From contig NZ_CP016451.1 of NCBI RefSeq assembly GCF_001713395.1, positions 1 through 64,000 on the forward strand: 64,000 nt of DNA. The letters are read 5' to 3'. The notes under the pieces were generated by a model. That model searched no databases and was not told where the DNA came from. It saw only the letters and a program-made list of their open reading frames with translations. Of the stretch, positions 53,693-62,623 are shown in pieces. The stretch comes from Sinorhizobium sp. RAC02. Its GTDB lineage: Bacteria; Pseudomonadota; Alphaproteobacteria; Rhizobiales; Rhizobiaceae. Every line of letters starts with the position of its first letter. Position 1 is the first letter of the stretch. The translations under genes were made by a program, and so were the position numbers.

Positions 53693-53860
53693 ATGAAGGA
53701 ACTTATAGCTGAGTTTCTGCGCGACGCAGCGGTCGAAATCATCCCTCCGGAGGAGGCCGACAAAAGGGAAGGCACCCGTATCTGTCTATGCTGCCAGCGT
53801 GCGTGTGCACGGATGGATGACGACGGCTGCGGGATCTGCGATGAATGCCTGGCTGGCTGA
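53693..53860 (+). CDS. Small Cys-rich (zinc-ribbon-like) protein, 55 aa
   Basis: MKELIAEFLRDAAVEIIPPE starts the protein, and the second half has six to seven cysteines in CLCCQRAC, GCGICDEC order, a likely small zinc-binding module. The ATG lies 8 nt after AAGGAG, a strong ribosome-binding site. Too short for most gene finders. Function unknown. Converges on the I78 inhibitor gene. Confidence 0.6.
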   Translation: MKELIAEFLRDAAVEIIPPEEADKREGTRICLCCQRACARMDDDGCGICDECLAG

Positions 53861-53884
53861 CGTCGCCGCCTTATATGTGCCTGA

Positions 53885-54184
53885 TTATCCGCAGGTGGCT
53901 CCGACAACGCGCCTGGAGGTAGGATCGGTCTCAACGGTCACTCGGTCTCGTCTATAATCATGTGTAACGGGCTGGCCCGGGGCGATATGGCGCACAATTG
54001 TCGCTCCCGTTCGATGTTTAGCATCTTCGTCGGTCGGCTTGGAGTTCCCAATGAGTGTTCGGGCCGCCGCGGCATCGCACTGACCGCTTGGCATCCCGGG
54101 CGTGGTTACCGAGGAGCACGTCACCAAACCTGCAGCTGTGCTCAGCAATACCAAACCAAGCAGAACAACACGTGAATGCGCCAC
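53885..54184 (-). CDS. I78-family peptidase inhibitor, lipoprotein
   Basis: 99 residues from a GTG at 54184 with AAGGAG 8 nt upstream. Signal LLGLVLLSTAAGLVTC gives a lipobox, so it should be lipid-anchored. The body CDAAAARTLIGNSKPT, then DYRRDRVTVETDPTSRRVV matches the I78 inhibitor family (DYRxDRxN/T-type loop). Probably protects the periplasm from serine proteases. The much longer in-frame extension to 54520 is rejected. Confidence 0.8.
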   Translation of the reverse strand: MAHSRVVLLGLVLLSTAAGLVTCSSVTTPGMPSGQCDAAAARTLIGNSKPTDEDAKHRTGATIVRHIAPGQPVTHDYRRDRVTVETDPTSRRVVGATCG

Positions 54185-54407
54185 AAACGTTCTCCTTCCG
54201 ACTGACAGATCCGGCAACCCTGTTGGCTGCGCCCAGTTTCCGTGGCCCGGGAAGCTATTCCAATACTTAGATTGTGCTCGATTTCGGGCTAAGGAAGCAA
54301 GACTGCTGTGGTTGCGGGCGCTTAGTTTAGCGGGGGGAAATGCCGTGGTCACCTTCATGAAAGCGTCACGTAAGAACATGACAACGACCGGTGTGACGAG
54401 GGGATAA

Positions 54408-55649
54408 ATGGAAGGAACTGTCGTGAACCCAGCAACCGAGACAACTGCCGCGATCAATGCTGGCGGACGACAAGGGACCGCAAGCGAAGTCTTCCTCGCC
54501 TTCCTGAAACTCGGGCTCACGTCTTTTGGAGGCCCGATCGCGCACCTGGGATATTTCCGCGACGAGCTTGTCGTCCGTCGGAATTGGATCGACGAGGCCG
54601 GATATGCTGATCTCGTTGCTCTGTGTCAGTTCTTGCCGGGTCCGGCCTCCAGCCAGGTAGGGTTTGCTCTAGGACTTCTACGGGCAGGACCTCTTGGTGC
54701 GCTGGCCGCGTGGATGGCCTTCACGCTTCCCTCTGCCTTTCTGCTGGTTGCCTTTGCCATGACGGCCAGTGCGTTCAATGGGCCTCTTGGCGCAGGCTTA
54801 CTCCATGGCCTCAAGATCGTCGCCGTCGCTGTCGTCGCACAGGCGTTCTGGGGTATGGCTCGTAGCCTGGCGCCGGACCGGCAACGAGCCGCCATCGCTC
54901 TGGCGGCGATGCTGACCGTGATCTTCGTTTCGAGCGCCATTGGGCAAGTCGCGGCGATTGGTCTTGGCGGCGTGCTCGGTCTGATGGTGTGCCGAAGCGG
55001 CAAAGCGGCGGGCGAAAGCGCGCTGTCGTTCAAAGTACCGCGGTGGATCGGCATAATCAGCCTCATTGCATTTTTTGCAATGCTTGTGCTTTTACCTCTT
55101 GCTGCGCCCTCGGGATTACCGGGCATCTCGCTGTTCGATGCTTTTTACCGTGCGGGCGCCCTTGTGTTCGGAGGTGGCCACGTGGTGCTGCCTTTGCTGC
55201 AGGCGGAAGTCGTCGATCCCGGCTGGGTTAGCAGCGATACCTTCCTGGCTGGCTATGGCATCACCCAGGCAATGCCGGGTCCGCTCTTCACATTTGCGGC
55301 CTATCTTGGCGCCGTTATGGGACCGGAGCCGAATGGCGCAGTCGGTGCTGCGATCGCGCTATTGGCGGTATTCCTTCCGGGTTTCTTGCTGCTGCTGGGG
55401 GCTCTCCCGTTCTGGGACGATTTCCGCCGGCGTCCGCTCGCGCAGGCGGCCATGCGCGGAGCGAATGCGGCTGTTGTCGGTATCCTGGCGGCCGCGCTCT
55501 ACAGCCCGGTCTGGACGAGTGCAATCATACGGCCCTATGACTTCGCGCTGGCCGCGGTTGGCTTCCTGTTGCTCACTGTCTGGAAGGCGCCCCCCTGGAT
55601 TGTTGTCATCACGATGGGCGTCGGCGGGGTAGGGCTGTTATTCGTCTAA
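54408..55649 (+). CDS. chrA: Chromate transporter ChrA
   Basis: 413 residues with about ten hydrophobic segments in two homologous halves. Each half has the CHR signature: LTSFGGPIAHLGYFRDELV in the first, and VFGGGHVVLPLLQAEVVD in the second, with CQFLPGPASSQVGFALGL and YGITQAMPGPLFTFAAYLGA. Family members export chromate and some act on sulfate. No chrB regulator is adjacent. A GTG at 54423 with AAGGA upstream is an alternative start. Confidence 0.92.
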   Translation: MEGTVVNPATETTAAINAGGRQGTASEVFLAFLKLGLTSFGGPIAHLGYFRDELVVRRNWIDEAGYADLVALCQFLPGPASSQVGFALGLLRAGPLGALAAWMAFTLPSAFLLVAFAMTASAFNGPLGAGLLHGLKIVAVAVVAQAFWGMARSLAPDRQRAAIALAAMLTVIFVSSAIGQVAAIGLGGVLGLMVCRSGKAAGESALSFKVPRWIGIISLIAFFAMLVLLPLAAPSGLPGISLFDAFYRAGALVFGGGHVVLPLLQAEVVDPGWVSSDTFLAGYGITQAMPGPLFTFAAYLGAVMGPEPNGAVGAAIALLAVFLPGFLLLLGALPFWDDFRRRPLAQAAMRGANAAVVGILAAALYSPVWTSAIIRPYDFALAAVGFLLLTVWKAPPWIVVITMGVGGVGLLFV

Positions 55650-55802
55650 GGGAAGGTCCGACCTGATCCTGCTGTGATGTGCTTGGAGGCCTCACCGTCT
55701 CGGTCGCCCGTTGCCGGCCAGCAAGGGATGCTCGATGGCCGTGCTGAGTGATGGCTGCACCTAGAGCCCTTGCCGAGGCCGACGGATTGGGCATCGGCAG
55801 CC

Positions 55803-56015
55803 TCACGAGGGCTTGAGAAGCGACTTGCGATAATCTGCGACAGGAAGGCCGCCGACGCCCCAGTCCTCCATCAAAACCTCGTCAATGACCACAAAGGTCG
55901 TGGCCGGGCTCTTGTTCAGAACACGCACAAGCAGATCGGTCACCCCGCTGATGAGTTCCGCTTTCTGCTCGGGCGTCGCACCTTCATTTGTTATCTTGAT
56001 GTTCACATAGGGCAT
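55803..56015 (-). CDS. 4-oxalocrotonate tautomerase family protein
   Basis: 70 residues beginning MPYVNIKITNEGATPEQKAE; after Met removal Pro1 is the catalytic base of this superfamily, followed by LISGVTDLLVRVLNKSP and TFVVIDEV. It tautomerises an enol/keto substrate. It is the last gene of a three-gene operon with SnoaL-like and GST genes, suggesting detoxification of a reactive aromatic or enone compound. Confidence 0.88.
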   Translation of the reverse strand: MPYVNIKITNEGATPEQKAELISGVTDLLVRVLNKSPATTFVVIDEVLMEDWGVGGLPVADYRKSLLKPS

Positions 56016-56030
56016 TTCGACGACCTCCCT

Positions 56031-56408
56031 TTATCGTTGCGGCTCAATGATGTTGAAGATCTTGGCGATGATCCGCCAAGTCCCATCGACGCGCACGAGC
56101 GTCAGGAAATCGACGAAGTCCCGGGTTCCAATCGTGCACCGCACCCGGGCGAGTGCAATGTTGTCGGTTCCAATGTCGATGGCTTCAATCTGATCGTGGC
56201 GGGCTTCGTTGCGCGAAGCGCCGGATTGCCTGGCTGCGACGATCGGAAAATACTCCGCCATCGTGCGATGAAGAAAGGGGGTCTCGTCAGGCGTCGCGTA
56301 GACGGCTGCCGGGTGAAAGACGCTTTGGAGCCGATCGACGTCGCAAAAATAGAGAGCGTCGAAATAGTTACCTAGTGTTTCGCGGATCTCTTCAAGGGGA
56401 GTGCTCAT
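56031..56408 (-). CDS. SnoaL/NTF2-like protein
   Basis: 125 residues with an NTF2-like fold pattern: NYFDALYFCDVDRLQSVFHP, then AAVYATPDE, and WRIIAKIFNIIEPQ at the end. Families of this fold include polyketide cyclases, isomerases and non-enzymatic binding proteins. ATG 56408 overlaps the GST stop (ATGA), so the pair is translationally coupled. Confidence 0.82.
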   Translation of the reverse strand: MSTPLEEIRETLGNYFDALYFCDVDRLQSVFHPAAVYATPDETPFLHRTMAEYFPIVAARQSGASRNEARHDQIEAIDIGTDNIALARVRCTIGTRDFVDFLTLVRVDGTWRIIAKIFNIIEPQR

Positions 56409-57034
56409 TGCGCGGCCTCCAGCTGAAGCAGGCCTTCGGCAATGAGTGCCGCGCGGACAACGGGACGCTGGGCGACGCGCGCGACATAGGCTGCAACCTT
56501 TGGCCATCGTGCGAGATCGAACCCGATAAAGCCGGTCCAGTTGAGGACGACGAACAGATAGGCATCCGCCACGGTAAAGGTTTGACCGAGAACGAACCGC
56601 CTTCCGTCTGACAACCCGCGCTCCACATCATCGATCCGGCGGGCAAGGTTGGTCTCCGCGCGGAACTGTTCCCCTTCCACGAAGGCCCGTCCGCTGAACC
56701 AGGGGCCGAACGCCTTGTGCAGTTCCGAGGACGTGAAGTTCAGCCACTCCTGCAGGCGGCTACGTTCGAGCGTCCCGGCGGACGGGGCAAGACCGGATTG
56801 CGGCCGCAGATCGGCCAGGTACTGAAGGATCGCCGGGTTTTCGGTCAGCACGATACCTGGTTCGATCTGCAGCGCCGGAACATAGCCCTTCGGGTTGATC
56901 GTGCAGTAGTCGGCCCCATTGATCGTCTTGCCCGCTTTCGTATCGACTTCGACACTTTCGAACGGCAGATCGAGTTCCATGAGCACGATGCGGATCGACA
57001 GCGAGCAGGCGCCCGGCTTGAAATAAAGTAGCAT
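56405..57034 (-). CDS. Glutathione S-transferase (beta-class-like)
   Basis: 209 residues. Thioredoxin-fold N-terminal domain MLLYFKPGACSLSIRIVLME with Cys10 at the beta-class position, INPKGYVPALQIEPG with the cis-Pro, LTENPAILQYLADL, and a helical C-terminal domain with FVLGQTFTVADAYLFVVLNW. It conjugates or reduces electrophiles with glutathione. First gene of the operon; divergent from the HxlR regulator. Confidence 0.92.
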   Translation of the reverse strand: MLLYFKPGACSLSIRIVLMELDLPFESVEVDTKAGKTINGADYCTINPKGYVPALQIEPGIVLTENPAILQYLADLRPQSGLAPSAGTLERSRLQEWLNFTSSELHKAFGPWFSGRAFVEGEQFRAETNLARRIDDVERGLSDGRRFVLGQTFTVADAYLFVVLNWTGFIGFDLARWPKVAAYVARVAQRPVVRAALIAEGLLQLEAAQ

Positions 57035-57152
57035 TGATAAACCTCGTTTAGGTGGTCGACGCCGCGAACCTACGGATAGGCGTTACCATTGCCAACTTGG
57101 TTTCTATCAGTTACTTCATATTCAAGTTTCCCTGCGGTAACTGGTGATTCAA

Positions 57153-57515
57153 ATGAGCCTCAAGATCCGGAAAAACAGAAGCGCTGCGCTACCCGAGCCG
57201 TGTGTGTTGACCGAGTGCATGGCGGTGATTGCCGGCGCTTGGGCGCCAAATGTGATTTGGCATCTGCGCGCCGGGCCACGCCGCTTCAGCGAACTTCGTC
57301 TTGATATACCGCCGGTATCCGCAAAGGTGCTTTCGCAGCGTCTGAAGGAACTGGAAGCGCGCGGCGTTATAAACCGCACCATTCAACCGACCACGCCTCC
57401 ATCTGTTGAGTATGAGTTGACGGCTCTCGGTGAAGAATTGGTGCCAGCCCTCAGCGCCATCGTCGAGGTGGGGCACAAACTAAAGATAGGGACAGCCGGG
57501 CTTGCAGTTCCGTAA
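57153..57515 (+). CDS. HxlR-family winged-helix regulator
   Basis: About 120 residues. ECMAVIAGAWAPNVIWHLRA, then GPRRFSELRLDIPPVSAKVL and LSQRLKELEARGVI is the HxlR HTH. HxlR proteins often sense quinones, aldehydes or other electrophiles and control neighbouring detoxification genes. It is divergent from the GST operon across 118 bp, so it probably controls it. ATG 57153 preferred; GTG 57144 also possible. The following 57516-57866 has no supported gene. Confidence 0.9.
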   Translation: MSLKIRKNRSAALPEPCVLTECMAVIAGAWAPNVIWHLRAGPRRFSELRLDIPPVSAKVLSQRLKELEARGVINRTIQPTTPPSVEYELTALGEELVPALSAIVEVGHKLKIGTAGLAVP

Positions 57516-57866
57516 GAGGCCGTGAACTGAGAGAACCACTGTCACCCGGTAAGCCAGGATGCTGCTTCCCTAGGGATGGCACACCGGCGTTAGAGGCTCA
57601 GCGCGTCCAAGGCGGCGGTCGAAACCTGGCGCACAAGCCCGCGCATGCCCCTGCGCGGCGAGGGCGTACGCGCGGATGTGATTTCACCATATTTACAAGG
57701 CATGGATCTTCGCAGTTTCCACAGGCCGGCCCGACTGGACGGAGATTACTCAGTCGCGGCGTCTGCATGGGGCTTTGGAAAGACCGTTCGGGCTGATTGA
57801 ACCTTCCCTCTAAAATTGGGGCGGATAATGACGGTCAGTGAAAGCGCGTTCGCCGCAGGCCGTCGG

Positions 57867-58211
57867 CTAATTATCGGGTATGTTCAAGTCCCCAGAGCCT
57901 TTCCAGTAGTGATCGATGATGTGCCTACAGTTCCTGACGACGCGTTCGCCGATTTCGGGATCGCCGCCTTCGAGGGTATCAGGATTGCCGCCGCTCAGGC
58001 GCACGAAGGTCACCTGCTGGACGGTGAAGGTGAAGTAGTCGGAGCTCGTAGGCTCGAATTCCAGCCCGGCTTCGCGAAACTTGTCGGCCACTTCGGCGGC
58101 CGCATCCTCTATGGCTTTGAACACCTTTTCGAGCATCGTGCGCTCGGCCGCTTCTCTGATCGCGAGGGATTGCCGCTGTTCCGGTGTTGGAACGGAGCAA
58201 GTCTTGGTCAT
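57867..58211 (-). CDS. Hypothetical protein
   Basis: 114 residues from an ATG preceded by GGAGACACGT. A long amphipathic helix (RTMLEKVFKAIEDAAAEVAD, then KFREAGLEFEP) is followed by a short beta-rich part (YFTFTVQQVTFVRLSG). No family recognised. It is divergent from the cupin gene. The opposite-strand frame that runs through it from 57816 is an antisense shadow joined in frame to the cupin. Confidence 0.55.
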   Translation of the reverse strand: MTKTCSVPTPEQRQSLAIREAAERTMLEKVFKAIEDAAAEVADKFREAGLEFEPTSSDYFTFTVQQVTFVRLSGGNPDTLEGGDPEIGERVVRNCRHIIDHYWKGSGDLNIPDN

Positions 58212-58286
58212 ACGTGTCTCCATATCGGTCGCTCTTGGCGGCTTCGGCGTTTGCCCTACCTTCAATCTAGAAAAAGGGAGGAAGCA

Positions 58287-58640
58287 ATGGTGGTTCAGAA
58301 ATTCAGCCTGTCCGACGTCGAACTGGTCAAGTCACCAGGACAGGATGCCGATATCTATGTCGGAAATCTGGTCGACGAACAGCATGGCGGCCCGGTCACC
58401 ATCGGATACGGACGCTACGCGCCCGGCCAGTCGCTCACCGAGACGATGGCCGTACACGACACGATGATCGTCCTTGAAGGTCGTCTGTCCGTTTCGACGG
58501 GCAATGGCACCGTGACGGCTGGACCGGGCGACATTGTCTATATGCCAAAGGGCGAATCCGTGACGATCACCACGGAAGGCGAGGGCGCGTTGACGGCCTA
58601 CGTGACCTATCCGCATTGGGCTGAGGCGCACGAAGGATGA
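58287..58640 (+). CDS. Small cupin-domain protein (EutQ-like)
   Basis: 117 residues from an ATG with GGGAGGAAG just upstream. Single cupin barrel: HDTMIVLEGRLSVSTGNGTV, then AGPGDIVYMPKGESVTITTE. The classic first cupin motif is degenerate (few His residues), as in EutQ-type proteins, so metal binding is uncertain. Its stop overlaps the next ATG (ATGA). Confidence 0.82.
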   Translation: MVVQKFSLSDVELVKSPGQDADIYVGNLVDEQHGGPVTIGYGRYAPGQSLTETMAVHDTMIVLEGRLSVSTGNGTVTAGPGDIVYMPKGESVTITTEGEGALTAYVTYPHWAEAHEG

Positions 58641-59131
58641 TAGAGATGACCGCCTCACCAAAAGGCTGGGCGACATTCGCCTGGCAGTCCGACTACGGCC
58701 AATTCTACCTTGTGGACCGAGAGGACGAGGCTTTCGAGCCCCCCACGGAGATCACGCCCGAGATGGAGGCGAGATGCCTTTTCGTGATGCCATCAGGTAT
58801 CACAATATATACGCAGTCCTGCCTGCAGCAGCATATCCGGATCGCTATCTACGACCACGAGCCGACGCACCCACTGACTGAGCCGATGAGCGACAAGCCT
58901 TGGACCCATACAGAGACGGTCGAGGTTCGATTTCCCTCGAAGAGCTTCGCGATCTCCAGCCCGTCGATGCCCGACCCTCTGCCGAACGGACCGATCTTCC
59001 TGGTCGACAGTGCCCTTTGCAGTCTGCGGATCAGCTGGATGGAGTTCGAAGGCGCCAGGGACGACAGCGTTCCGATCGAGCCAGATGTCATTGACATCGC
59101 GATTTGGCCGGGTCACCCGCCAGAAACCTGA
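58637..59131 (+). CDS. Hypothetical protein, coupled to the cupin gene
   Basis: 164 residues, beta-rich and acidic: DYGQFYLVDREDEAF near the N-terminus, then EARCLFVMPSGITIYTQSCL and WTHTETVEVRFPSKSFAISS. It may resemble ComJ/nuclease-inhibitor-like proteins, but I cannot confirm that. No membrane segment. Starts within the stop of the cupin gene. Confidence 0.6.
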   Translation: MIEMTASPKGWATFAWQSDYGQFYLVDREDEAFEPPTEITPEMEARCLFVMPSGITIYTQSCLQQHIRIAIYDHEPTHPLTEPMSDKPWTHTETVEVRFPSKSFAISSPSMPDPLPNGPIFLVDSALCSLRISWMEFEGARDDSVPIEPDVIDIAIWPGHPPET

Positions 59132-59179
59132 CGTCTCATGCAAAATTCCCTCAACAGCCTCATTTTCGCAAGGGCTACG

Positions 59180-59327
59180 CATGGCTCGGCGTGGCGGCTA
59201 TCGAAAAGCAAAGGTAGCCGTGGCCCGAAAGCTGGCCGTGATCCTTCACGCAATGAGAAATCCGGTGAACCCTTCCGTTGGTCATCGCAAGAGCCGAGCG
59301 AACTAGCATGATTAGAATGATGTTCAT
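59180..59327 (+). pseudogene. C-terminal remnant of an IS110-family transposase
   Basis: RGGYRKAKVAVARKLAVILH followed, after one frame change, by KSGEPFRWSSQEPSELA and a stop. This is the typical C-terminal end of IS110/IS116 transposases. The rest of the gene is missing. The remainder of 59132-59541 has no gene I can support. Confidence 0.65.
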
Positions 59328-59541
59328 GATAAGCTGAGATCAGCGAGATCGTCCGGTCAGGACGGTGGCGCAATCAAGCCCGATCCCGGAATGCGAATGC
59401 CGGCTCATGCAGGTAATCGCGAACACCACATTGGTCGACTGAGCCTATCCAACGCCACGATGACGCGACCAAGGTGTCGACCTCGAAGAGAACCATGAGC
59501 CTGACCTGTGACGACCTATGCGAGCCAGTTGACAACCGCGA

Positions 59542-61479
59542 TTAGACGACGCGATGGGACACGATCTTCGTTTCTCCGAGTTCCCTGAGTGCAAGCAGCC
59601 AGATGGCCACGTCGTAGAAGGCGTTTGGTTCAATCGCGATATCCGCATCGAACCAGACGTCGAGGCGGGCGGCGAGCGAGAGAAAGCCTGCAGTCTCGAT
59701 CCTCCTCTTCAACGGCTTGCCGATCGCCTCTCGACTGGAGCGCGCCCTGCCTCCGGCATGGATCGCGCCGGACAGCAAACGTTCAGTCTCATCCAAAATG
59801 TCAGACAGGCGGCTGACGGACGGGGGCGTTGCCGTAGCCGCGGCCTTGTCGAGGGAATCGAGGTCCGGAACGATGAAACGATCAGCCGAGAGCGACCAAG
59901 GTTCGCAGATCAAAAAGCCACCCTGCATCCGCACCGGCCCGGCGACCCGATGGATAGCGCCCCAGCGGCCATCGAGTGCCGCGGCAAGAGTTGCGGTTGC
60001 GGCCGGCGCACCAGAATCGAATTCCCGTTCGAGATAAAGCGTGCCGCCATCATCAGTAAGTTCGACGGCGCCCTCCCATGACTGGGTGCCGGCCGACCAG
60101 GTCTGGCCAAGCACCGCCTCGATCTTGAACACATGCACGTCGTCGACGCGTTTGCGCGGCCGCACCAGCGAGATCGGCCGCTCGGTGAAGTCCCCGGCGA
60201 TCGTCTCGACACGTCGTGCGGCAACCGGGGGCGGGAAGGAAAAATTGCCGTCGCGCGGCATCACCTGGGTCTTTCCGCCGGCGCCGCTGCCGAGCGCCAG
60301 AAGTCCGTCGGCCCGCCGGCGTGCGACGCTGGTGAGAATTTGTCCCCGTCCAACCGCCTGGACCGGCAGTCCTTGTCCGAACTGCCGGCGCAGCACCGAG
60401 GCATGGAACTCCGTTTCATTGGGTAAAGGAGAAAAAAGCTTTTCCATCAGCATGGTGGCGCCGGTATCGCTGTCGGCCAGAAGGACCGACGCGCGGATGT
60501 CCTGCCCCTCCTGGCGCAGCCGGGCGCCGAGCGAAACCAGGCGCGACTTTGCCATCGCGGTCTCGAACGGCTCGCCCATCCCGAGCGCCATGGCGGCATC
60601 GCTCGCCCTGGTACGGGCGATCAGTTCGACCGCAAGACGAAAGGCTGCATGCTCATCATGGCGCGCGCTACGTGCCTCATAGGCTTCGATCTGCTCGGTA
60701 AGCGCTTCGATGACGAGCAGCGCCTGGGAGGCGCCCAGAAGCTCCGCCTGCCTGCGGCTTCGTTCCAGCGGTTGCGCGTGCGCCGACATTCCGGCTGTTA
60801 CGCCGGCGTCGAGCAGATGCCGAAGGAGATCGACGCAGGCGGCAGTCAATGATGCCTTGTCGACAGTCTCGGTCATGCCGCCATTCCCGCCGATCGTTAC
60901 GTCGGAGGCACCATCCGCTGCGCGGAAAGCGCGGATGGCCAGGGCCGTGTGAACGCAGCCGCGTCCCTGGGCGCAGTCGCAGCGCGCATAGCCAAGATCG
61001 TTCGGCACGAGAAAGCGAACGCTCGCCATCGGCAGGCGCGCCGCCGGAACCTGCCCGTAGTCGAGCCTCACCGTATGGCGGGCCGAAAGCAGTCGGGTCA
61101 GTTCCGCCTTGGCGGAGGTGCCAAGCGCAGTCTCGAAGCTGTCGAGGTCGAGAGAGGCAGGGGTCCAGCTTTTCGTTTCTTCAGATACGGCATCCGTGCT
61201 TCCGGTCCCTGCCGCCCGATAGGTGATCGCCAACAGGATGCGATGGCGACAGACCCCGGACGAGGGGCAGGTGCAGCTTGCTTCGGCAAGTTCCTTGCCC
61301 GGCGGCAGACGCGTGAACGTCGCGTCGGCAAAGCGTGCCTCGATCGTCCCATCCTCAAGCTCCCTGATCTCCGGCCCGGCGCCAGCCGCCAGCTCCCGTT
61401 GCGCACGTTTGACGATGCCGGCATTGGAAAGCTGGGTCAGCCCGTCGTCGGTGAGGGCCAGAAGGTCGGACCTTGCCAT
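59542..61479 (-). CDS. SWIM zinc-finger domain protein
   Basis: 645 residues. The SWIM motif is near the N-terminus: ELAEASCTCPSSGVCRHRIL (CxC...CxH), with a second cluster YARCDCAQGRGCVHTALAIR. Such proteins often occur with MoxR/VWA genes. The start lies 1 nt after the VWA stop, so it is the downstream member of the same operon. Function unknown; a nucleic-acid or protein-binding adaptor is inferred. Confidence 0.85.
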   Translation of the reverse strand: MARSDLLALTDDGLTQLSNAGIVKRAQRELAAGAGPEIRELEDGTIEARFADATFTRLPPGKELAEASCTCPSSGVCRHRILLAITYRAAGTGSTDAVSEETKSWTPASLDLDSFETALGTSAKAELTRLLSARHTVRLDYGQVPAARLPMASVRFLVPNDLGYARCDCAQGRGCVHTALAIRAFRAADGASDVTIGGNGGMTETVDKASLTAACVDLLRHLLDAGVTAGMSAHAQPLERSRRQAELLGASQALLVIEALTEQIEAYEARSARHDEHAAFRLAVELIARTRASDAAMALGMGEPFETAMAKSRLVSLGARLRQEGQDIRASVLLADSDTGATMLMEKLFSPLPNETEFHASVLRRQFGQGLPVQAVGRGQILTSVARRRADGLLALGSGAGGKTQVMPRDGNFSFPPPVAARRVETIAGDFTERPISLVRPRKRVDDVHVFKIEAVLGQTWSAGTQSWEGAVELTDDGGTLYLEREFDSGAPAATATLAAALDGRWGAIHRVAGPVRMQGGFLICEPWSLSADRFIVPDLDSLDKAAATATPPSVSRLSDILDETERLLSGAIHAGGRARSSREAIGKPLKRRIETAGFLSLAARLDVWFDADIAIEPNAFYDVAIWLLALRELGETKIVSHRVV

Positions 61480-61480
61480 G

Positions 61481-62623
61481 CTACCGCCCGATCTTTGCAG
61501 CCAGCCAGCCGGCCAGCTCGCCCGGCGTCATCGCCCCCACCTCCGCACCGGCTGCCACGAGTTTGCGCGCCATATCGCGGTCATAGGCCGGCTCGGCGGT
61601 GGAATCGAGCGCGGCAAGGCCGAGCACCAGCGTTCGTTGGGCGGTCAGTTCCGTGACGCGCTGGATCAGCATCGCCGGGCTCGCACCCTCGTAGAAATCC
61701 GAAATCAGCACGACGATCGCCTGTTCCGGCTGGCTGATCAGCTCGGCGGCATAACCGACCGCTTTTTGAATATCGGTCCCCCCGCCAAGCTGAACCTTCA
61801 TGAGAAGTTCGCAGGGGTCGTCGACGTCATGGGTGAGATCGACGACATTGGTGTCGAAAGCGACCAGATGGGTCTTCACGCCCGGAAGCGCCCAGAGGCA
61901 TGCGGCCGTGACCGCGGAATGAATGACCGAATCCAGCATTGAACCGCTCTGATCGACCAGAAGGATGATCTGCCACTGTTTCATGTGTCGCTGGTTGCGG
62001 GCGAAGAAGTGCAGCTTCTCGACGGTCAGGCGCCGAGTTTGCGGATCGTAGTGCTTCAGATTGTCCTTTACCACCCGGCGGAAATCGAGATCGCTGGCGA
62101 TCTTGAAACGGCTGTGGCGCCGCCGGTCGACGACACCGGAAAAGGCCAGTGCCATTTCGCGCGACAGCCTCTCCATCAACTTTCGAACCACCTCCTGCAC
62201 CAGCTTGCGCGCCATCACCAGAATGTCCGGCGACATCAGATGCTTGGTGCGCAGTACCGCCTTCAGCAGCGTCTCGTTCGGCTCGGCGCGCGAAAGTACG
62301 TCGGGATTGGTGATGATGTCGTCGATCGCATACTGCTCGATCGCGTCACGTTCAATCCGTTCGATGGTTTCCTTGGGGAAGAGCCGATGGATGTCGTTGA
62401 TCCATTGCGGCGTCGTCAGGGCGGAATCGCCGCGCCCGCCCTGACGGCTGATATTGCGGGAACCGTCCTCGTCGTCGCGCCCGTAGAGCCAGTCAAGCGC
62501 CGCATCCATGGCGATGGCATCGGCCGATAGGGCGCATCCCGCCGACCGGCAGGCGCCGTCCGAAGCCTCGCCGAGGATGAGACGCCAGCGCGTCAGCGGA
62601 TCGAGACCGGTCACCTGGCTCAT
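61481..62623 (-). CDS. VWA domain protein of a MoxR/SWIM/DUF4132-type operon
   Basis: 380 residues. A helical N-terminal part is followed by a VWA domain with a full MIDAS: IILLVDQSGSMLDSVIHSAV (DxSxS), VQLGGGTDIQKAVGYAA (the Thr) and VVLISDFYEGAS (the Asp). ATG 62623 overlaps the DUF4132 stop (ATGA); an extension to 62866 is an overlap artefact. VWA proteins of this sort often work with AAA+ MoxR ATPases, which would be expected beyond the right edge. Confidence 0.88.
   Translation of the reverse strand: MSQVTGLDPLTRWRLILGEASDGACRSAGCALSADAIAMDAALDWLYGRDDEDGSRNISRQGGRGDSALTTPQWINDIHRLFPKETIERIERDAIEQYAIDDIITNPDVLSRAEPNETLLKAVLRTKHLMSPDILVMARKLVQEVVRKLMERLSREMALAFSGVVDRRRHSRFKIASDLDFRRVVKDNLKHYDPQTRRLTVEKLHFFARNQRHMKQWQIILLVDQSGSMLDSVIHSAVTAACLWALPGVKTHLVAFDTNVVDLTHDVDDPCELLMKVQLGGGTDIQKAVGYAAELISQPEQAIVVLISDFYEGASPAMLIQRVTELTAQRTLVLGLAALDSTAEPAYDRDMARKLVAAGAEVGAMTPGELAGWLAAKIGR

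Noticed and set aside
57816..58286. N-terminal extension of the cupin frame to 57816
   Set aside because: The extension is antisense to another small gene and the cupin has its own strong ribosome-binding site and start at 58287.
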